Source of the DNA: Sphingobium lactosutens
GTDB taxonomy: Bacteria; Pseudomonadota; Alphaproteobacteria; Sphingomonadales; Sphingomonadaceae
NCBI RefSeq assembly: GCF_013393185.1
Contig: NZ_QJQX01000032.1
Span: forward strand, 33,454 to 97,453
Length of the DNA: 64,000 bases
Direction: 5' to 3'
The notes beneath the pieces are model-generated. The model was not told the origin of the DNA and did not search any database. It worked only from the letters and a program-made list of their open reading frames with translations. Numbering within the stretch: position 1 is the first letter of the stretch; each line of letters begins with the position of its first letter. Position numbers and translations under genes: made by a program. Below are positions 32,628 through 41,435 of this stretch, piece by piece.

Positions 32628-34028
32628 TCAGCCTTCCAACTGGCGCAGCAAGGCGCGCACGTCGGCGTCCATGTCGGGATTGCTTTCGCGCAGGGCCTCG
32701 ATCGTCTTCACGGCGTGAATCACGGTGCTGTGATCGCGACCGCCGAAGATGCGGCCGATTTCCGGCAGCGAACGCGGCGTCATCTTCTTGGCGAGATACA
32801 TGGCCACCTGGCGCGGACGAGCGACGGCGCGCGCACGGCGCTTGGAGCGCATCTCGGACGGGTCGATCTTGAAATGCGCGGCGCAGGCCTTCTGGATCTC
32901 ATCCACGGTGATGCGGCGGGCATTGGCGCGCACCGCGTCGGCCAGCATCTGCTGCGCGAAGTCGAGGTCGATCGAGCGGCCGGTAAGCTGGCCATAGGCG
33001 ACCAGCTTGTTGAAGGCGCCTTCCAGCTCGCGCACGTTCGAGCGAATCGAGCGGGCGAGGAAGTCGATCACGGCATCGGGCACCGGCGGATCGCCCGCGA
33101 CCGCGCGCTTCGATTCGAGGATGGCGAGGCGCAGGTCGAGATCGGCGGGGCGAATGTCCGCGACCAGACCACCGGCAAGTCGCGACAGGATGCGCGCATC
33201 GATCGATTCGAGCAGTTGCGGCGCCCGGTCGGCGGTCACGACGATTCGCGCGCCGGTGTCGATCAGGTCGTTGATCGTGTGGAGAAACTCCTCCTGCGTC
33301 GATCCCTTGCCGGCGATGAACTGGATATCGTCGATCAGCAGAAGGCGCGCGGCGCGCAGGCGTGCCTTGAACGCCATCGTCTCGTTGGCGCGCATCGCGT
33401 TGACGAACTCGACCATGAAGCGCTCGGCCGACATGTAGAGCACTGGCTCCGACGGCGAATGGGCGGAGAAGGCCGCCGCGATCGCGTGGAGCAGGTGTGT
33501 CTTGCCCTGGCCGGTGGCGCCATGGATGAAGAGCGGGGTGAAGCGCGGCTGCGCCTCGCCTGCCATCGCCTGGGCGACGGAAAAGGCGAGCCGGTTGGTT
33601 TCGCCGACAACGAAGTCGACAAAGCCATGGCGTGGCAGGAAATTGGAAGCAATCCGGGTTTCAACCGTTACCGCAGCGACCTGCTCTGCCTGCACGACTT
33701 CCAGCAGGCGTGGGCCGGTGGCGTCAGGGGCGCGACGGACGCGCACTTCCCGTACACCGGCACCGGCGCTGCGCCATGCCATGCGCAGGCGGTCGCCAAA
33801 CTGGCCGGACACGAAATTGGCGCTGAAATCGGTCGCAACGAACAGGTCGAGCGTCTGCGATTCGGGGCAATAGTCGCCCAGGCGGGCCGGCTTCAGCCAC
33901 TGGTCGAACAGGCGCGCGCCTAGATCGCGGCGCAGACCGGTGCGGATGGCAGTCCAGGCAGACTCCAGGCCGGAAGCATCCTGCATATCCATTGCCTGCC
34001 GTCCAACCACTGCTGCCTTATCCTTCAT
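32628..34028 (-). CDS. dnaA: Chromosomal replication initiator DnaA
   Basis: A 466-aa AAA+ initiator binding DnaA boxes at oriC and opening the origin. Domain I (about 1-95) has RTGLRRDLGARLFDQWLKPAR. The AAA+ core has IHGATGQGKTHLLHAIA (Walker A), RLLLIDDIQFIAGKGSTQEEF (Walker B) and sensor VVTADRAPQLL, RILSRLAGGLVADI. Domain IV carries the DnaA signature VARPRQVAMYLAKKMTPRSL and IGRIFGGRDHSTVIHAV. Length is typical for sphingomonads. The neighbours rpsT, mutM and ubiE agree with the alphaproteobacterial dnaA region. Confidence 0.97.
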   Translation of the reverse strand: MKDKAAVVGRQAMDMQDASGLESAWTAIRTGLRRDLGARLFDQWLKPARLGDYCPESQTLDLFVATDFSANFVSGQFGDRLRMAWRSAGAGVREVRVRRAPDATGPRLLEVVQAEQVAAVTVETRIASNFLPRHGFVDFVVGETNRLAFSVAQAMAGEAQPRFTPLFIHGATGQGKTHLLHAIAAAFSAHSPSEPVLYMSAERFMVEFVNAMRANETMAFKARLRAARLLLIDDIQFIAGKGSTQEEFLHTINDLIDTGARIVVTADRAPQLLESIDARILSRLAGGLVADIRPADLDLRLAILESKRAVAGDPPVPDAVIDFLARSIRSNVRELEGAFNKLVAYGQLTGRSIDLDFAQQMLADAVRANARRITVDEIQKACAAHFKIDPSEMRSKRRARAVARPRQVAMYLAKKMTPRSLPEIGRIFGGRDHSTVIHAVKTIEALRESNPDMDADVRALLRQLEG

Positions 34029-34380
34029 TGCTTAGTCGACCCCCCGATCTCACAGGTGCACACGGCGCAAGCATGGCCATACGGGAAAGCGCGTGCTTCC
34101 CCGGTCTTCTTGCATCGTCTGACCTAATGACGGCCGCCGGAAATCGATTCGATTGGCTGCCGGAGGATCAAAATAGACAGGCCCGCTTCACCGGATCAAG
34201 GCCGACCCGGTTCAAAAAAATGAAATAAAGGCGTTGACTCTGCAAACCCGCAGAAAAGCTCCATTCGACAAATTTCTCATATTTTTCATATGCTTATCTA
34301 CATGCATTTTGGGTGCAGTGCGTCGAATCGCGGGAATTGCGCGGATGTTCAAAAATGACACAGATGTGAAGGAACGACGA
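34029..34380. other. dnaA-rpsT intergenic region, no gene
   Basis: About 350 bp upstream of dnaA with no plausible gene. The right half (34200-34370) is AT-rich for this genome, with ATTTCTCATATTTTTCATAT and poly-A/T runs, and holds one DnaA-box-like sequence. It should carry the dnaA promoter. Clustered boxes expected of oriC are not seen. Confidence 0.6.
34294..34302 (+). promoter_or_regulatory. DnaA-box-like site upstream of dnaA
   Basis: TTATCTACA differs from the E. coli consensus TTATCCACA at one position. It lies 266 bp upstream of the dnaA start in the AT-rich intergenic region, where it could serve in dnaA autoregulation. It is a single site. Confidence 0.45.
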
Positions 34381-34412
34381 AAAGCCCGCTCCGGATCACC
34401 GGAGCGGGCTTT
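34381..34412 (-). terminator. rpsT intrinsic terminator
   Basis: A perfect 14-bp inverted repeat, AAAGCCCGCTCCGG-atca-CCGGAGCGGGCTTT, begins 27 nt past the rpsT stop. On the minus strand it is followed by TTTTCGTC. It is strong and likely also stops transcription in the other direction (GGGCTTTCTATCTTT). Confidence 0.85.
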
Positions 34413-34438
34413 CTATCTTTCGTTAGCCTTGAAGAGGC

Positions 34439-34702
34439 TTAGGCGATCGCGCTGACGGCCTTGGTCAGGCGGCCGAACTTGCGGGCTGCAGTGTTCTTGT
34501 GCAGCACGCCGCGGGCAACGCCGCGAGCCAGTTCGGGCTGAACGGTCTGCAGCGCCGTGGCGGCGGCTGCCTTGTCACCGGCGGTGATGGCGGCTTCCAC
34601 CTTCTTCACCAGGGTGCGGATCCGGCTGATGCGGGCGCCATTGATCGCGGCGCGACGCTCGTTGCGACGGATGCGCTTCTTGGCTTGCGGCGTATTGGCC
34701 AT
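34439..34702 (-). CDS. rpsT: 30S ribosomal protein S20
   Basis: An 87-aa basic protein of the small subunit: [20 protein letters not shown], then [21 protein letters not shown], ending [22 protein letters not shown]20 binds 16S rRNA near helix 44. Followed by a strong terminator, so it is transcribed on its own. Its place next to dnaA is conserved in alphaproteobacteria. Confidence 0.97.
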   Translation of the reverse strand: MANTPQAKKRIRRNERRAAINGARISRIRTLVKKVEAAITAGDKAAAATALQTVQPELARGVARGVLHKNTAARKFGRLTKAVSAIA

Positions 34703-34818
34703 TCTATTCCTCGGTTCTCGTCAAATCTCGGGAAGAGGCCCGCCGAACTGCCGACATGCCTCGTGAAGGTGCGCCCCTTACAGAGTATCGGGGCAGGCGT
34801 CAACGGATTCGGGCCAGG

Positions 34819-35631
34819 CTATTTCTGGCATTTGGGGCAGAAGAAGGTGGACCGGCCACCGTCGACCCGGCGCTGGACGGTGCCGCCGCAAAGGCACGGC
34901 TCGCCTTCACGCCCATAGACGCGCCATTGTTTGGAAAAATAGCCCAGCTCTCCATCCGGCCGGGCATAGTCGCGCAGCGTAGAGCCGCCCGCGACGATCG
35001 CGGCCGACAGCACCTCGCGAATCGCCTCCACCAGCAATGTCAGGCGCGGCCGGCTGATCTTTCCCGCGGGTCGAGTCGGGGCGATGCCCGCCATGTTGAG
35101 CGCTTCGCACACATAGATATTGCCAAGACCCGCGACGATCCGCTGGTCGAGCAGCGCCGCCTTGATCGACGTCGCCTTGCCCTTCAGCGCGGCAGCGAGG
35201 CGCGCGGCGTCGAAATCCGGCCCCAGCGGTTCCGGTCCCATTCGGGTGAAGGGAGCATAGGTCTGCCATGCTTCCGTCCGAACCAGATCGAGCGATCCGA
35301 AACGACGCGGGTCGTTGAGCGAGAGGAGGTGGCCGCTTCCCGTCTCCAGCAGCAGATGGTCGTGCGCGCCAATCTCCATCGGATCGATTCGCCAGCGCCC
35401 CGACATGCCGAGGTGGAAGATCATCATGTCGCCGCGATCGGTTTCGATGAGGCCATATTTGGCGCGACGCGACAGGCCCGTGACGGTCGCCCCGGTCAGC
35501 CGCTGGCGCAGGTCGACGGGAATCGGAAAGCGCAGGTCGGCGCGGCGCGGCTCCACCCGCGTCAGGACGCTCCCTTGAAGGACGGAGCGCAGGCCCGCGA
35601 CGGTGGTTTCGACTTCGGGAAGTTCTGGCAT
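34819..35631 (-). CDS. mutM: Formamidopyrimidine-DNA glycosylase MutM
   Basis: A 270-aa DNA-repair glycosylase/AP-lyase removing 8-oxoguanine and Fapy lesions. The N-terminal PELPEVETTVAGLR carries the catalytic Pro (after Met removal) and Glu. Other motifs are MMIFHLGMSGRWRI, LDQRIVAGLGNIYVCEALN, STLRDYARPDGELGYF, and a zinc finger CLCGGTVQRR...FFCPKCQK with four Cys. ATG 35631 is fixed by the need for the MPELPE start. It is divergent from ubiE. Confidence 0.97.
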   Translation of the reverse strand: MPELPEVETTVAGLRSVLQGSVLTRVEPRRADLRFPIPVDLRQRLTGATVTGLSRRAKYGLIETDRGDMMIFHLGMSGRWRIDPMEIGAHDHLLLETGSGHLLSLNDPRRFGSLDLVRTEAWQTYAPFTRMGPEPLGPDFDAARLAAALKGKATSIKAALLDQRIVAGLGNIYVCEALNMAGIAPTRPAGKISRPRLTLLVEAIREVLSAAIVAGGSTLRDYARPDGELGYFSKQWRVYGREGEPCLCGGTVQRRVDGGRSTFFCPKCQK

Positions 35632-35734
35632 GACATCCATGTAGGGAATAACCGTGGCGGACGACAGAGGCCTGTCTGCCAAGCTGGCGCCTTCGCGCTG
35701 GCATGCCGTCGGAACTGCCGCTAGAGCGAACCCC

Positions 35735-36466
35735 ATGAGCGAAACAGCATCCTTCGGCTATCGCGACGTCGATGCCGCTGAAAAGGCGGGCATGGTCCGC
35801 GCGGTCTTCTCCAATGTCGCGGCCAAATATGACCTGATGAACGACGCCATGTCGGTCGGCGCGCATCGCCTGTGGAAGGATCAGTTCGTGCGCCGGGTGA
35901 AGCCGCGCGCGGACGAGCAGATTCTCGACATGGCCGGCGGCACCGGCGACATCGCGTTCCGGATGCACCGGCATGGCGCGCATGTCACCGTGTCGGACAT
36001 CAATCCCGAAATGCTGGCCGTGGGTGTCGAGCGGGCGCAGAAGAAGGGCTATGATGGCCTGATCTGGTCGGAACAGAATGCGGAGACGCTGACCTTCGGC
36101 GACCGCGAGTTCGACGCCTATACGATCGCCTTCGGCATCCGCAACGTCACCCATATCGACCAGGCGCTGCGCGAGGCGAACCGGGTGCTGAAATTTGGCG
36201 GGCGCTTCTTCTGCCTGGAATTTTCCACCACCACCTGGCCCGGCTTTTCCGACGTCTATGACGTCTATTCGCACAAGCTGGTGCCGCACCTCGGCAAGCT
36301 CTTCGCCAACGACGCGGACAGCTATCGCTATCTGATCGAATCGATCCGTCGCTTCCCGCCCATGCCCAGGTTCGAGAGCATGATCCGCGAGGCCGGTTTC
36401 GTGAACACCAAGGTCGAGCCGATCCTGGGCGGGCTGGTCGCCATTCATAGCGGGTGGAAGATCTGA
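35735..36466 (+). CDS. ubiE: Ubiquinone/menaquinone C-methyltransferase UbiE
   Basis: A 243-aa SAM methyltransferase for the C-methylation step of ubiquinone synthesis. It begins FGYRDVDAAEKAGMVRAVFSNVAAKYDLMND, followed by the SAM motif QILDMAGGTGDIAFRM, INPEMLAVGVERA, DAYTIAFGIRNVTHIDQALRE, and FFCLEFSTTT. ATG 35735 begins the family sequence. ubiB starts 7 nt after its stop, so the two are co-expressed. Confidence 0.97.
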   Translation: MSETASFGYRDVDAAEKAGMVRAVFSNVAAKYDLMNDAMSVGAHRLWKDQFVRRVKPRADEQILDMAGGTGDIAFRMHRHGAHVTVSDINPEMLAVGVERAQKKGYDGLIWSEQNAETLTFGDREFDAYTIAFGIRNVTHIDQALREANRVLKFGGRFFCLEFSTTTWPGFSDVYDVYSHKLVPHLGKLFANDADSYRYLIESIRRFPPMPRFESMIREAGFVNTKVEPILGGLVAIHSGWKI

Positions 36467-36473
36467 AGCCCGC

Positions 36474-38015
36474 ATGACCGCTCACATCACGCATCTCTGG
36501 CGCCTCGTAAAATGGGGTCGCACGCTGGCGCGGCATGGCGCGCTGACCGGCATCGAACGCGATCCGCTGACCCCCTCCCCGGTCCGCCGTCTGGTGCGCG
36601 TCGCCCGCTTCGGCGCGCGCGTACCCAAGCAGCCGCGTTATGCCGACGCCTTCCAGTCGATCGGCCCGGCCGCGATCAAGCTGGGCCAGACGCTGGCGAC
36701 CCGGCCCGATCTGGTCGGCGATCATGCCGCCAATGACCTGCTGCGCTTGCAGGATGCGCTGCCCCCCGTCCCGTTCGAGACGATCAGGGCGCAGATCGAA
36801 ACCAGCTTCGGTCGCCCACTCGACGCCATCTATAGCCGCTTCGACGAAATACCGGTCGGCGCCGCCTCGATCGCGCAGGTTCACCGCGCCATCACCACCG
36901 ACGGACGCGACGTCGCGGTCAAGATCATCCGCCCCGGCGTGATCGACCAGTTCAACCGCGACATCCAGACCTATGAATGGGCGGCCGCCCATGTCGAGCA
37001 ACTGGGCGGGGAACTCGCCCGCCTGCGTCCGCGCCTCGTCATCGCCAACATGAAGCGCTGGACCGCGCGCGAGCTGGACCTGCGGCGCGAGGCGGCCTCC
37101 GCCTCCGAACTCAGCGAGGCGATGGAGGCGATGCCCGGTTATCGCATCCCCGCCATCGACTGGGACCGCACGACCGGCAAAGTCATGACGATGGAGTGGA
37201 TCGACGGCATCAAGATTTCCGATCGCGATGCGCTGATCGCTGCGGGTCATGATGTGAAGGATCTGGCCGCGCGGCTGGTCAACGCCTTCCTGCGGCAGGC
37301 CATTGCGGAGGGTTTCTTCCACGCCGACATGCATCAGGGCAATCTGTTCGTGACGGCCAGCGGCGACATCGTCGCGATCGATTTCGGCATCATGGGCCGG
37401 ATCGACCGGCGCGCGCGCATGTGGCTGGCGGAGATTCTCTACGGCCTCATCACCGGCAACTATAAGCGCGTCGCCGAAATCCATTTCGAGGCACAATATG
37501 TACCCGGCCATCATAATGTCGACGAATTCGCCACCGCCCTGCGCGCCGTCGGCGAGCCGATGCGCGGCAAGCCGGTGCGCGAACTGTCGGTTGGCGGGAT
37601 GCTGGACGGCCTGTTCGCCATCACCCGCGATTTCGACATGCAGACCCAGCCGCACCTGCTGCTGCTCCAGAAGACGATGGTCATGGTGGAGGGCGTGGCG
37701 ACCGCGCTCGACCCCGACATCAACCTGTGGGAGACGAGCGGCCCCTATGTGAAGAGCTGGCTGCGCGACGAGCTGGGGCCGGAGGCCAAGGCCGCCGACA
37801 CGCTGATCGAGAATTGGCGCACGCTCCAACGGCTGCCGGGCCTGGTCAAGCGGATCGAGGAAGCCTTCCCCGAAAAGGGCGGCGCCCCGCCCCCGCCGCC
37901 ACTGGGCGATGTGAAGCTGATGCGGATCGGTGGCGGCTGGCGCTATGCGGCGGTGGCGGCGATCGCCGCAGCGGCTGGCGTGCTTGGCTCGGCGCTCCTA
38001 CATCTGCATCTATGA
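36474..38015 (+). CDS. ubiB: Ubiquinone biosynthesis kinase-like protein UbiB
   Basis: A 513-aa ABC1/ADCK-family protein needed for ubiquinone hydroxylation steps. The KxGQ motif is AAIKLGQTLATRPDLV; the A-rich loop is VGAASIAQVHRAITTDGRDVAVKI; ELDLRREAASA and HADMHQGNLFV follow, with the metal site IVAIDFGIMGRI. A C-terminal membrane helix (YAAVAAIAAAAGVLGSALLH) anchors it. Its stop overlaps coaBC by 4 nt. Confidence 0.96.
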   Translation: MTAHITHLWRLVKWGRTLARHGALTGIERDPLTPSPVRRLVRVARFGARVPKQPRYADAFQSIGPAAIKLGQTLATRPDLVGDHAANDLLRLQDALPPVPFETIRAQIETSFGRPLDAIYSRFDEIPVGAASIAQVHRAITTDGRDVAVKIIRPGVIDQFNRDIQTYEWAAAHVEQLGGELARLRPRLVIANMKRWTARELDLRREAASASELSEAMEAMPGYRIPAIDWDRTTGKVMTMEWIDGIKISDRDALIAAGHDVKDLAARLVNAFLRQAIAEGFFHADMHQGNLFVTASGDIVAIDFGIMGRIDRRARMWLAEILYGLITGNYKRVAEIHFEAQYVPGHHNVDEFATALRAVGEPMRGKPVRELSVGGMLDGLFAITRDFDMQTQPHLLLLQKTMVMVEGVATALDPDINLWETSGPYVKSWLRDELGPEAKAADTLIENWRTLQRLPGLVKRIEEAFPEKGGAPPPPPLGDVKLMRIGGGWRYAAVAAIAAAAGVLGSALLHLHL

Positions 38016-39232
38016 CAAAGCGCGTTCTTCTCATCGTGTCGGGCGGTATCGCCGCCTACAAGTCGCTCGAACTGGTGCGCCTGTTGCGCAAGCGTAAGAT
38101 CGCGGTGCGGGCGGTGCTGACGGACAGCGCAGAGAAATTCGTGACGCCGCTCAGCCTTGGCGTGCTGACCGAGGATCATGTCTATGGCGACATGTTCGAC
38201 CTGAAGGAAGAGCGCGAGATCGGGCATATCCAGCTGTCGCGTCAGGCCGATCTGGTCGTCGTTGCGCCCGCGACCGCCAATATCCTCGCCAAGATGGCGG
38301 GCGGCATTGCCGACAATCTGGCTACCACCCTACTGCTTGCTACCGACAAGCCGGTGCTGGCCGTGCCGGCGATGAACGTGCGCATGTGGCATCATGTCGC
38401 GACCCAGCGGAATCTGGCGCAACTGCGCGCCGATGGTGTGCACGTCATGGAGCCGGACGACGGCGAAATGGCCTGCGGCGAATTCGGCAAGGGGCGATTG
38501 CCCGAACCGGAGGCGATTGCGGCGGAGATCGAGCGGCTGCTCGCGCTGCCGGTTTTCGATAAGCTAGAACCGAACGGAAGTTTGCTCGGAAAACACATCC
38601 TCATCACCGCCGGCCCGACGCATGAGCCGATCGATCCGGTGCGCTACATCGCCAATCGTTCGTCGGGCAAGCAGGGCTTCGCCATCGCTGCCGCCGCCGC
38701 GCGGGCCGGCGCGCGGGTGACGCTGGTCGCCGGGCCGGTCCATCTGCCCACGCCCGCCGGAGTGGACCGGATCGATGTGGAAACCGCGCGCGAGATGCTG
38801 GCCGCCGTCGAGGCCGCCCTGCCCGCCGACGCCGCGATCATGGTTGCCGCCGTCGCTGACTGGCGCACCGCTGATGCCGCCGACCAGAAGCTGAAGAAGG
38901 ACGGATCGGGCAAGCCCGCCCCGCTGGCGCTAGTCGAGAATCCGGACATTCTCGCGACGCTTGGCCGTCATGTGCAGCGTCCCGCCCTCCTGATTGGCTT
39001 CGCCGCCGAGACGCAGAAGATCGCCGAGCACGCGCAGGCCAAGCTGGCGAAGAAGGGAGCGGACTGGATCATCGCCAATGACGTGTCCGGCGACGTGATG
39101 GGCGGCGACGCCAATGCCGTGCAGATCGTCACCGCCGCCGGTATCGAATCCTGGCCTGTTATGCCCAAGGGGCAGGTCGCCGACAAACTTATCGAAAAGG
39201 TTGCCCATGCCCTCTCCGCTCGCCCCGATTGA
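38012..39232 (+). CDS. coaBC: Phosphopantothenoylcysteine synthetase/decarboxylase CoaBC
   Basis: A 406-aa bifunctional enzyme of coenzyme A synthesis. The CoaC flavoprotein half (1-185) has [39 protein letters not shown] with the active His, [14 protein letters not shown], and the lid [16 protein letters not shown] with catalytic Cys. The CoaB half has [20 protein letters not shown], then SSGKQG, and the AAVADWR and KLKKDG motifs. Start ATG 38012 overlaps the ubiB stop (ATGA). Confidence 0.96.
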   Translation: MTKRVLLIVSGGIAAYKSLELVRLLRKRKIAVRAVLTDSAEKFVTPLSLGVLTEDHVYGDMFDLKEEREIGHIQLSRQADLVVVAPATANILAKMAGGIADNLATTLLLATDKPVLAVPAMNVRMWHHVATQRNLAQLRADGVHVMEPDDGEMACGEFGKGRLPEPEAIAAEIERLLALPVFDKLEPNGSLLGKHILITAGPTHEPIDPVRYIANRSSGKQGFAIAAAAARAGARVTLVAGPVHLPTPAGVDRIDVETAREMLAAVEAALPADAAIMVAAVADWRTADAADQKLKKDGSGKPAPLALVENPDILATLGRHVQRPALLIGFAAETQKIAEHAQAKLAKKGADWIIANDVSGDVMGGDANAVQIVTAAGIESWPVMPKGQVADKLIEKVAHALSARPD

Positions 39233-39662
39233 AATAAAGCTGAAGCGCCTGCCCCATGGCGAGGGGTTGCCCGTGCCCGCCTATGCCACTGTCCATGCAG
39301 CGGGCATGGACGTGGTGTCGGCCGAGGAGATGGTGCTGAACCCCGGCGATCGTCATCCGGTGGCGACGGGCTTTGCAGTAGCAATCCCCGAAGGCTATGA
39401 GATTCAGGTGCGCCCGCGTTCCGGCCTGGCTCTCAAACATGGCATCACCTTGCCCAACACCCCCGGCACGATCGACGCCGACTATCGGGGCGAGCTGAAG
39501 GTGCTGCTGATCAACCATGGCAACCAGCCTTTCCCCATCGCGCGCGGTGATCGCATCGCGCAACTGGTGGTGGCGCCGGTGCAGCTTGCCAGCTTCGCGG
39601 AAGTCGATAGTCTCGACGATACCGCCCGAGGACAGGGCGGTTTCGGTTCGACAGGAGTGTGA
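39207..39662 (+). CDS. dut: Deoxyuridine 5'-triphosphate nucleotidohydrolase Dut
   Basis: A 151-aa trimeric dUTPase converting dUTP to dUMP. Four motifs are clear: [41 protein letters not shown], and [12 protein letters not shown], with the C-terminal arm [11 protein letters not shown]. It overlaps the end of coaBC by 26 nt, with AAAAGG six bases before its ATG. The coaBC-dut overlap is conserved across bacteria. Confidence 0.96.
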   Translation: MPSPLAPIEIKLKRLPHGEGLPVPAYATVHAAGMDVVSAEEMVLNPGDRHPVATGFAVAIPEGYEIQVRPRSGLALKHGITLPNTPGTIDADYRGELKVLLINHGNQPFPIARGDRIAQLVVAPVQLASFAEVDSLDDTARGQGGFGSTGV

Positions 39663-39666
39663 CGCG

Positions 39667-40071
39667 ATGACGATGCTGCTTTCGCTGATGCTGGCTATGA
39701 CTCCGGTGGCGGCAGCCGCCGCGCCCATGCCGCAGGATCTGGGCAGCGTCCCCGTCATCGACGGCTGGCTGGGCCGGAAAATTTCGCCGCGCTGGTCGGA
39801 GGATGTCGCTCGCCTCTATCGTCGCGGCGAATGCAGCGGCGCGGTGAACCAGGAAGGATCGCAGCTGCTGGAGATCGACATGCTGTTCCTGTTGTCGGGC
39901 GACGGCAAGCCGCTGAAGATCGCGCCGGTGAATGCCCGCTGTCCCGAAGTGGAGAAGTTCGTCAGCGGGCGCGTGCTGGGTACGTTGCGCAACTCCTTCC
40001 CCAAAAGCGGCGCGGCTGAGCCGCAATGGATGCGCTCGCAAGTCCGCTTCCTCTGGTCCGACGCGCCGTGA
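39667..40071 (+). CDS. Small exported protein of unknown function
   Basis: A 134-aa protein with a signal peptide (LLSLMLAMTPVAAAAAPM). The mature part has two Cys (GECSGAV, NARCPEV) that could pair, and reads DGWLGRKISPRWSEDVARLYRRGE...DMLFLLSGDGKPLKIAP. The family is unknown to me. It lies 4 nt after dut and its stop overlaps the moeB-like start (GTGA), so it is locked into the operon. Confidence 0.7.
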   Translation: MTMLLSLMLAMTPVAAAAAPMPQDLGSVPVIDGWLGRKISPRWSEDVARLYRRGECSGAVNQEGSQLLEIDMLFLLSGDGKPLKIAPVNARCPEVEKFVSGRVLGTLRNSFPKSGAAEPQWMRSQVRFLWSDAP

Positions 40072-40835
40072 CGCTGACCGACGATCAGCTTGAACGCTAT
40101 GCCCGGCATATCGTCCTGAAGGAGATTGGCGGGGCTGGTCAGGCACGGCTGCTGGGCGCGGACATCGCGGTGATCGGCGCGGGCGGTATCGGCAGCCCGG
40201 CGATCCTCTATCTGGCCGCCGCCGGCGTCGGCACGATCCGCGTGATCGATCATGACGCGGTGGCGCTGTCCAACCTGCAACGCCAGATATTGTTCGGCAC
40301 GGCCGATATCGACACGCCCAAGGCCGAGGCGGCGATGGCGGCGGTGGCGCGGATCAACCCTGATGTGAAGCTGATCCCGATCAACGCCAGGATCGACGCG
40401 ACCAACGCGGAGCTGATCCTGCGCGAAGCCGATGTCGTGCTGGATGGGTGCGACAATTTCGATACGCGGCTGGCGGTCGCGGATGCGGCACAGCGGCTGC
40501 GGATTCCACTGGTGTCGGCCGCAGTCGGGCCGTTCGAGGGGCAGCTTGCCACCTATCGCGGCTGGGAAGACGACAAGCCCTGCTATCGCTGCCTCGTCGG
40601 TTCGCCGGAGGATGCGCCGGAGCGCAACTGCGCCGAAACCGGCGTGATCGGCGCGCTGACCGGCGCGATGGGCAGTCTCGCCGCGCTGGAGGTGATCCGC
40701 GCGCTTATGCCCTTCGGCACCGACATGGCAGGCAAGCTGCTGATAGCCGATCTCCTCTCCATGCGTTTCCGCACGCTCGACGTCGCGAAAGACCCGGCCT
40801 GCCCCGGTTGCGCGGTCGAACTATGCGTCCCCTGA
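40068..40835 (+). CDS. ThiF/MoeB-family adenylyltransferase
   Basis: A 255-aa E1-like enzyme that adenylates the C-terminal Gly-Gly of a sulfur-carrier protein (MoaD or ThiS). It begins RYARHIVLKEIGGAGQARLL, then the nucleotide motif AVIGAGGIGSPAILYLAAAGVG, DHDAVALSNLQRQILFG, VVLDGCDNFDTRLAVAD, two zinc CxxC pairs (CYRC, CPGC), and the conserved NCAETGVIGALTGAMGS. No rhodanese domain is attached. GTG 40068 is chosen because it overlaps the previous stop and removes a non-homologous 14-residue extension. Confidence 0.9.
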   Translation: MTLTDDQLERYARHIVLKEIGGAGQARLLGADIAVIGAGGIGSPAILYLAAAGVGTIRVIDHDAVALSNLQRQILFGTADIDTPKAEAAMAAVARINPDVKLIPINARIDATNAELILREADVVLDGCDNFDTRLAVADAAQRLRIPLVSAAVGPFEGQLATYRGWEDDKPCYRCLVGSPEDAPERNCAETGVIGALTGAMGSLAALEVIRALMPFGTDMAGKLLIADLLSMRFRTLDVAKDPACPGCAVELCVP

Positions 40836-41188
40836 GGATCGTCGTCGCGACGGCGGATGCGGAACGGCTGCGCGGCGCGCTGGTGCTGGCGGCGGCGCAG
40901 GCTGCGCTTGGGGCGGAAGTGGCGCTCTTCCTGCAACTCGACGCCGTGGCACTGCTGCGAGCGCCAATCGCGGGGCCGCGCGATGACGCGCATTGGGCGG
41001 CGGGACTGCCGGGTCTGGCGACGCTGGTCGGGGAGGCGCTGGGCCTTGGCGTGGCGATCATCGCCTGCCAGAGCGGCATGGCATTAGCAGAGTTGACGAC
41101 CGAAATGCTGCCCGTCGGCGTCGAGATTGGCGGGCCGGTCGGCTTCCTCCAGCAGACCGGCGACAACGCGCGGCTGCTCTTCGCCTGA
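40823..41188 (+). CDS. DsrE-family protein
   Basis: A 121-aa protein with a DsrE/TusD-like fold: RIVVATADAERLRGALVLAAAQAALGAEVALFLQLDA, GLGVAIIACQSGMALAELT. The Cys in IIACQSG sits where DsrE proteins carry their persulfide Cys. It overlaps the end of the moeB-like gene by 13 nt, which suggests a joint role in sulfur transfer for molybdopterin, thiamine or tRNA thiolation. The exact pathway is inferred. Confidence 0.78.
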   Translation: MRPLRIVVATADAERLRGALVLAAAQAALGAEVALFLQLDAVALLRAPIAGPRDDAHWAAGLPGLATLVGEALGLGVAIIACQSGMALAELTTEMLPVGVEIGGPVGFLQQTGDNARLLFA

Positions 41189-41190
41189 AA

Positions 41191-41370
41191 TCAGCGAATG
41201 ATCGGCAGGTAGCGCCACATCTGGCGCGATGCATCGACGCCGGGCATCGCCTGCGCCGAGGCTGCGGGCATAGCGTCTGCGCGCAGCACGGGCAGCATGC
41301 CGACATGCGCCGCGCCCCAGAAAGCGGCATAGCAAAGCAGCGCGGTCAGCGCGTAACGCATCGCTTTCAT
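41191..41370 (-). CDS. Small membrane/secreted protein
   Basis: A 59-aa protein starting MKAMRYALTALLCYAAFWGA. One hydrophobic segment (6-30) could be a signal or anchor, followed by PAASAQAMPGVDASRQMW. A near-perfect Shine-Dalgarno AAAGGAGG lies eight bases upstream of ATG 41370, which is the main reason for calling this short gene real. It ends 3 nt from the convergent dsrE gene. The function is unknown. Confidence 0.65.
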   Translation of the reverse strand: MKAMRYALTALLCYAAFWGAAHVGMLPVLRADAMPAASAQAMPGVDASRQMWRYLPIIR

Positions 41371-41435
41371 GGTCCCGGCCTCCTTTCGGCGCAGGAAATT
41401 ACCGGTTCCGCACGCCAGCGGCAAGCCGATTGGCG

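Noticed and set aside
32109..33923. Open frame of about 604 codons antisense to cyclophilin and dnaA
   Set aside because: It spans two unrelated certain genes on the other strand and has no recognisable features.
34029..34380. Possible replication origin next to dnaA
   Set aside because: Only one DnaA-box-like sequence was found; an origin would need a cluster of boxes and an AT-rich unwinding element. Without GC skew it cannot be supported.
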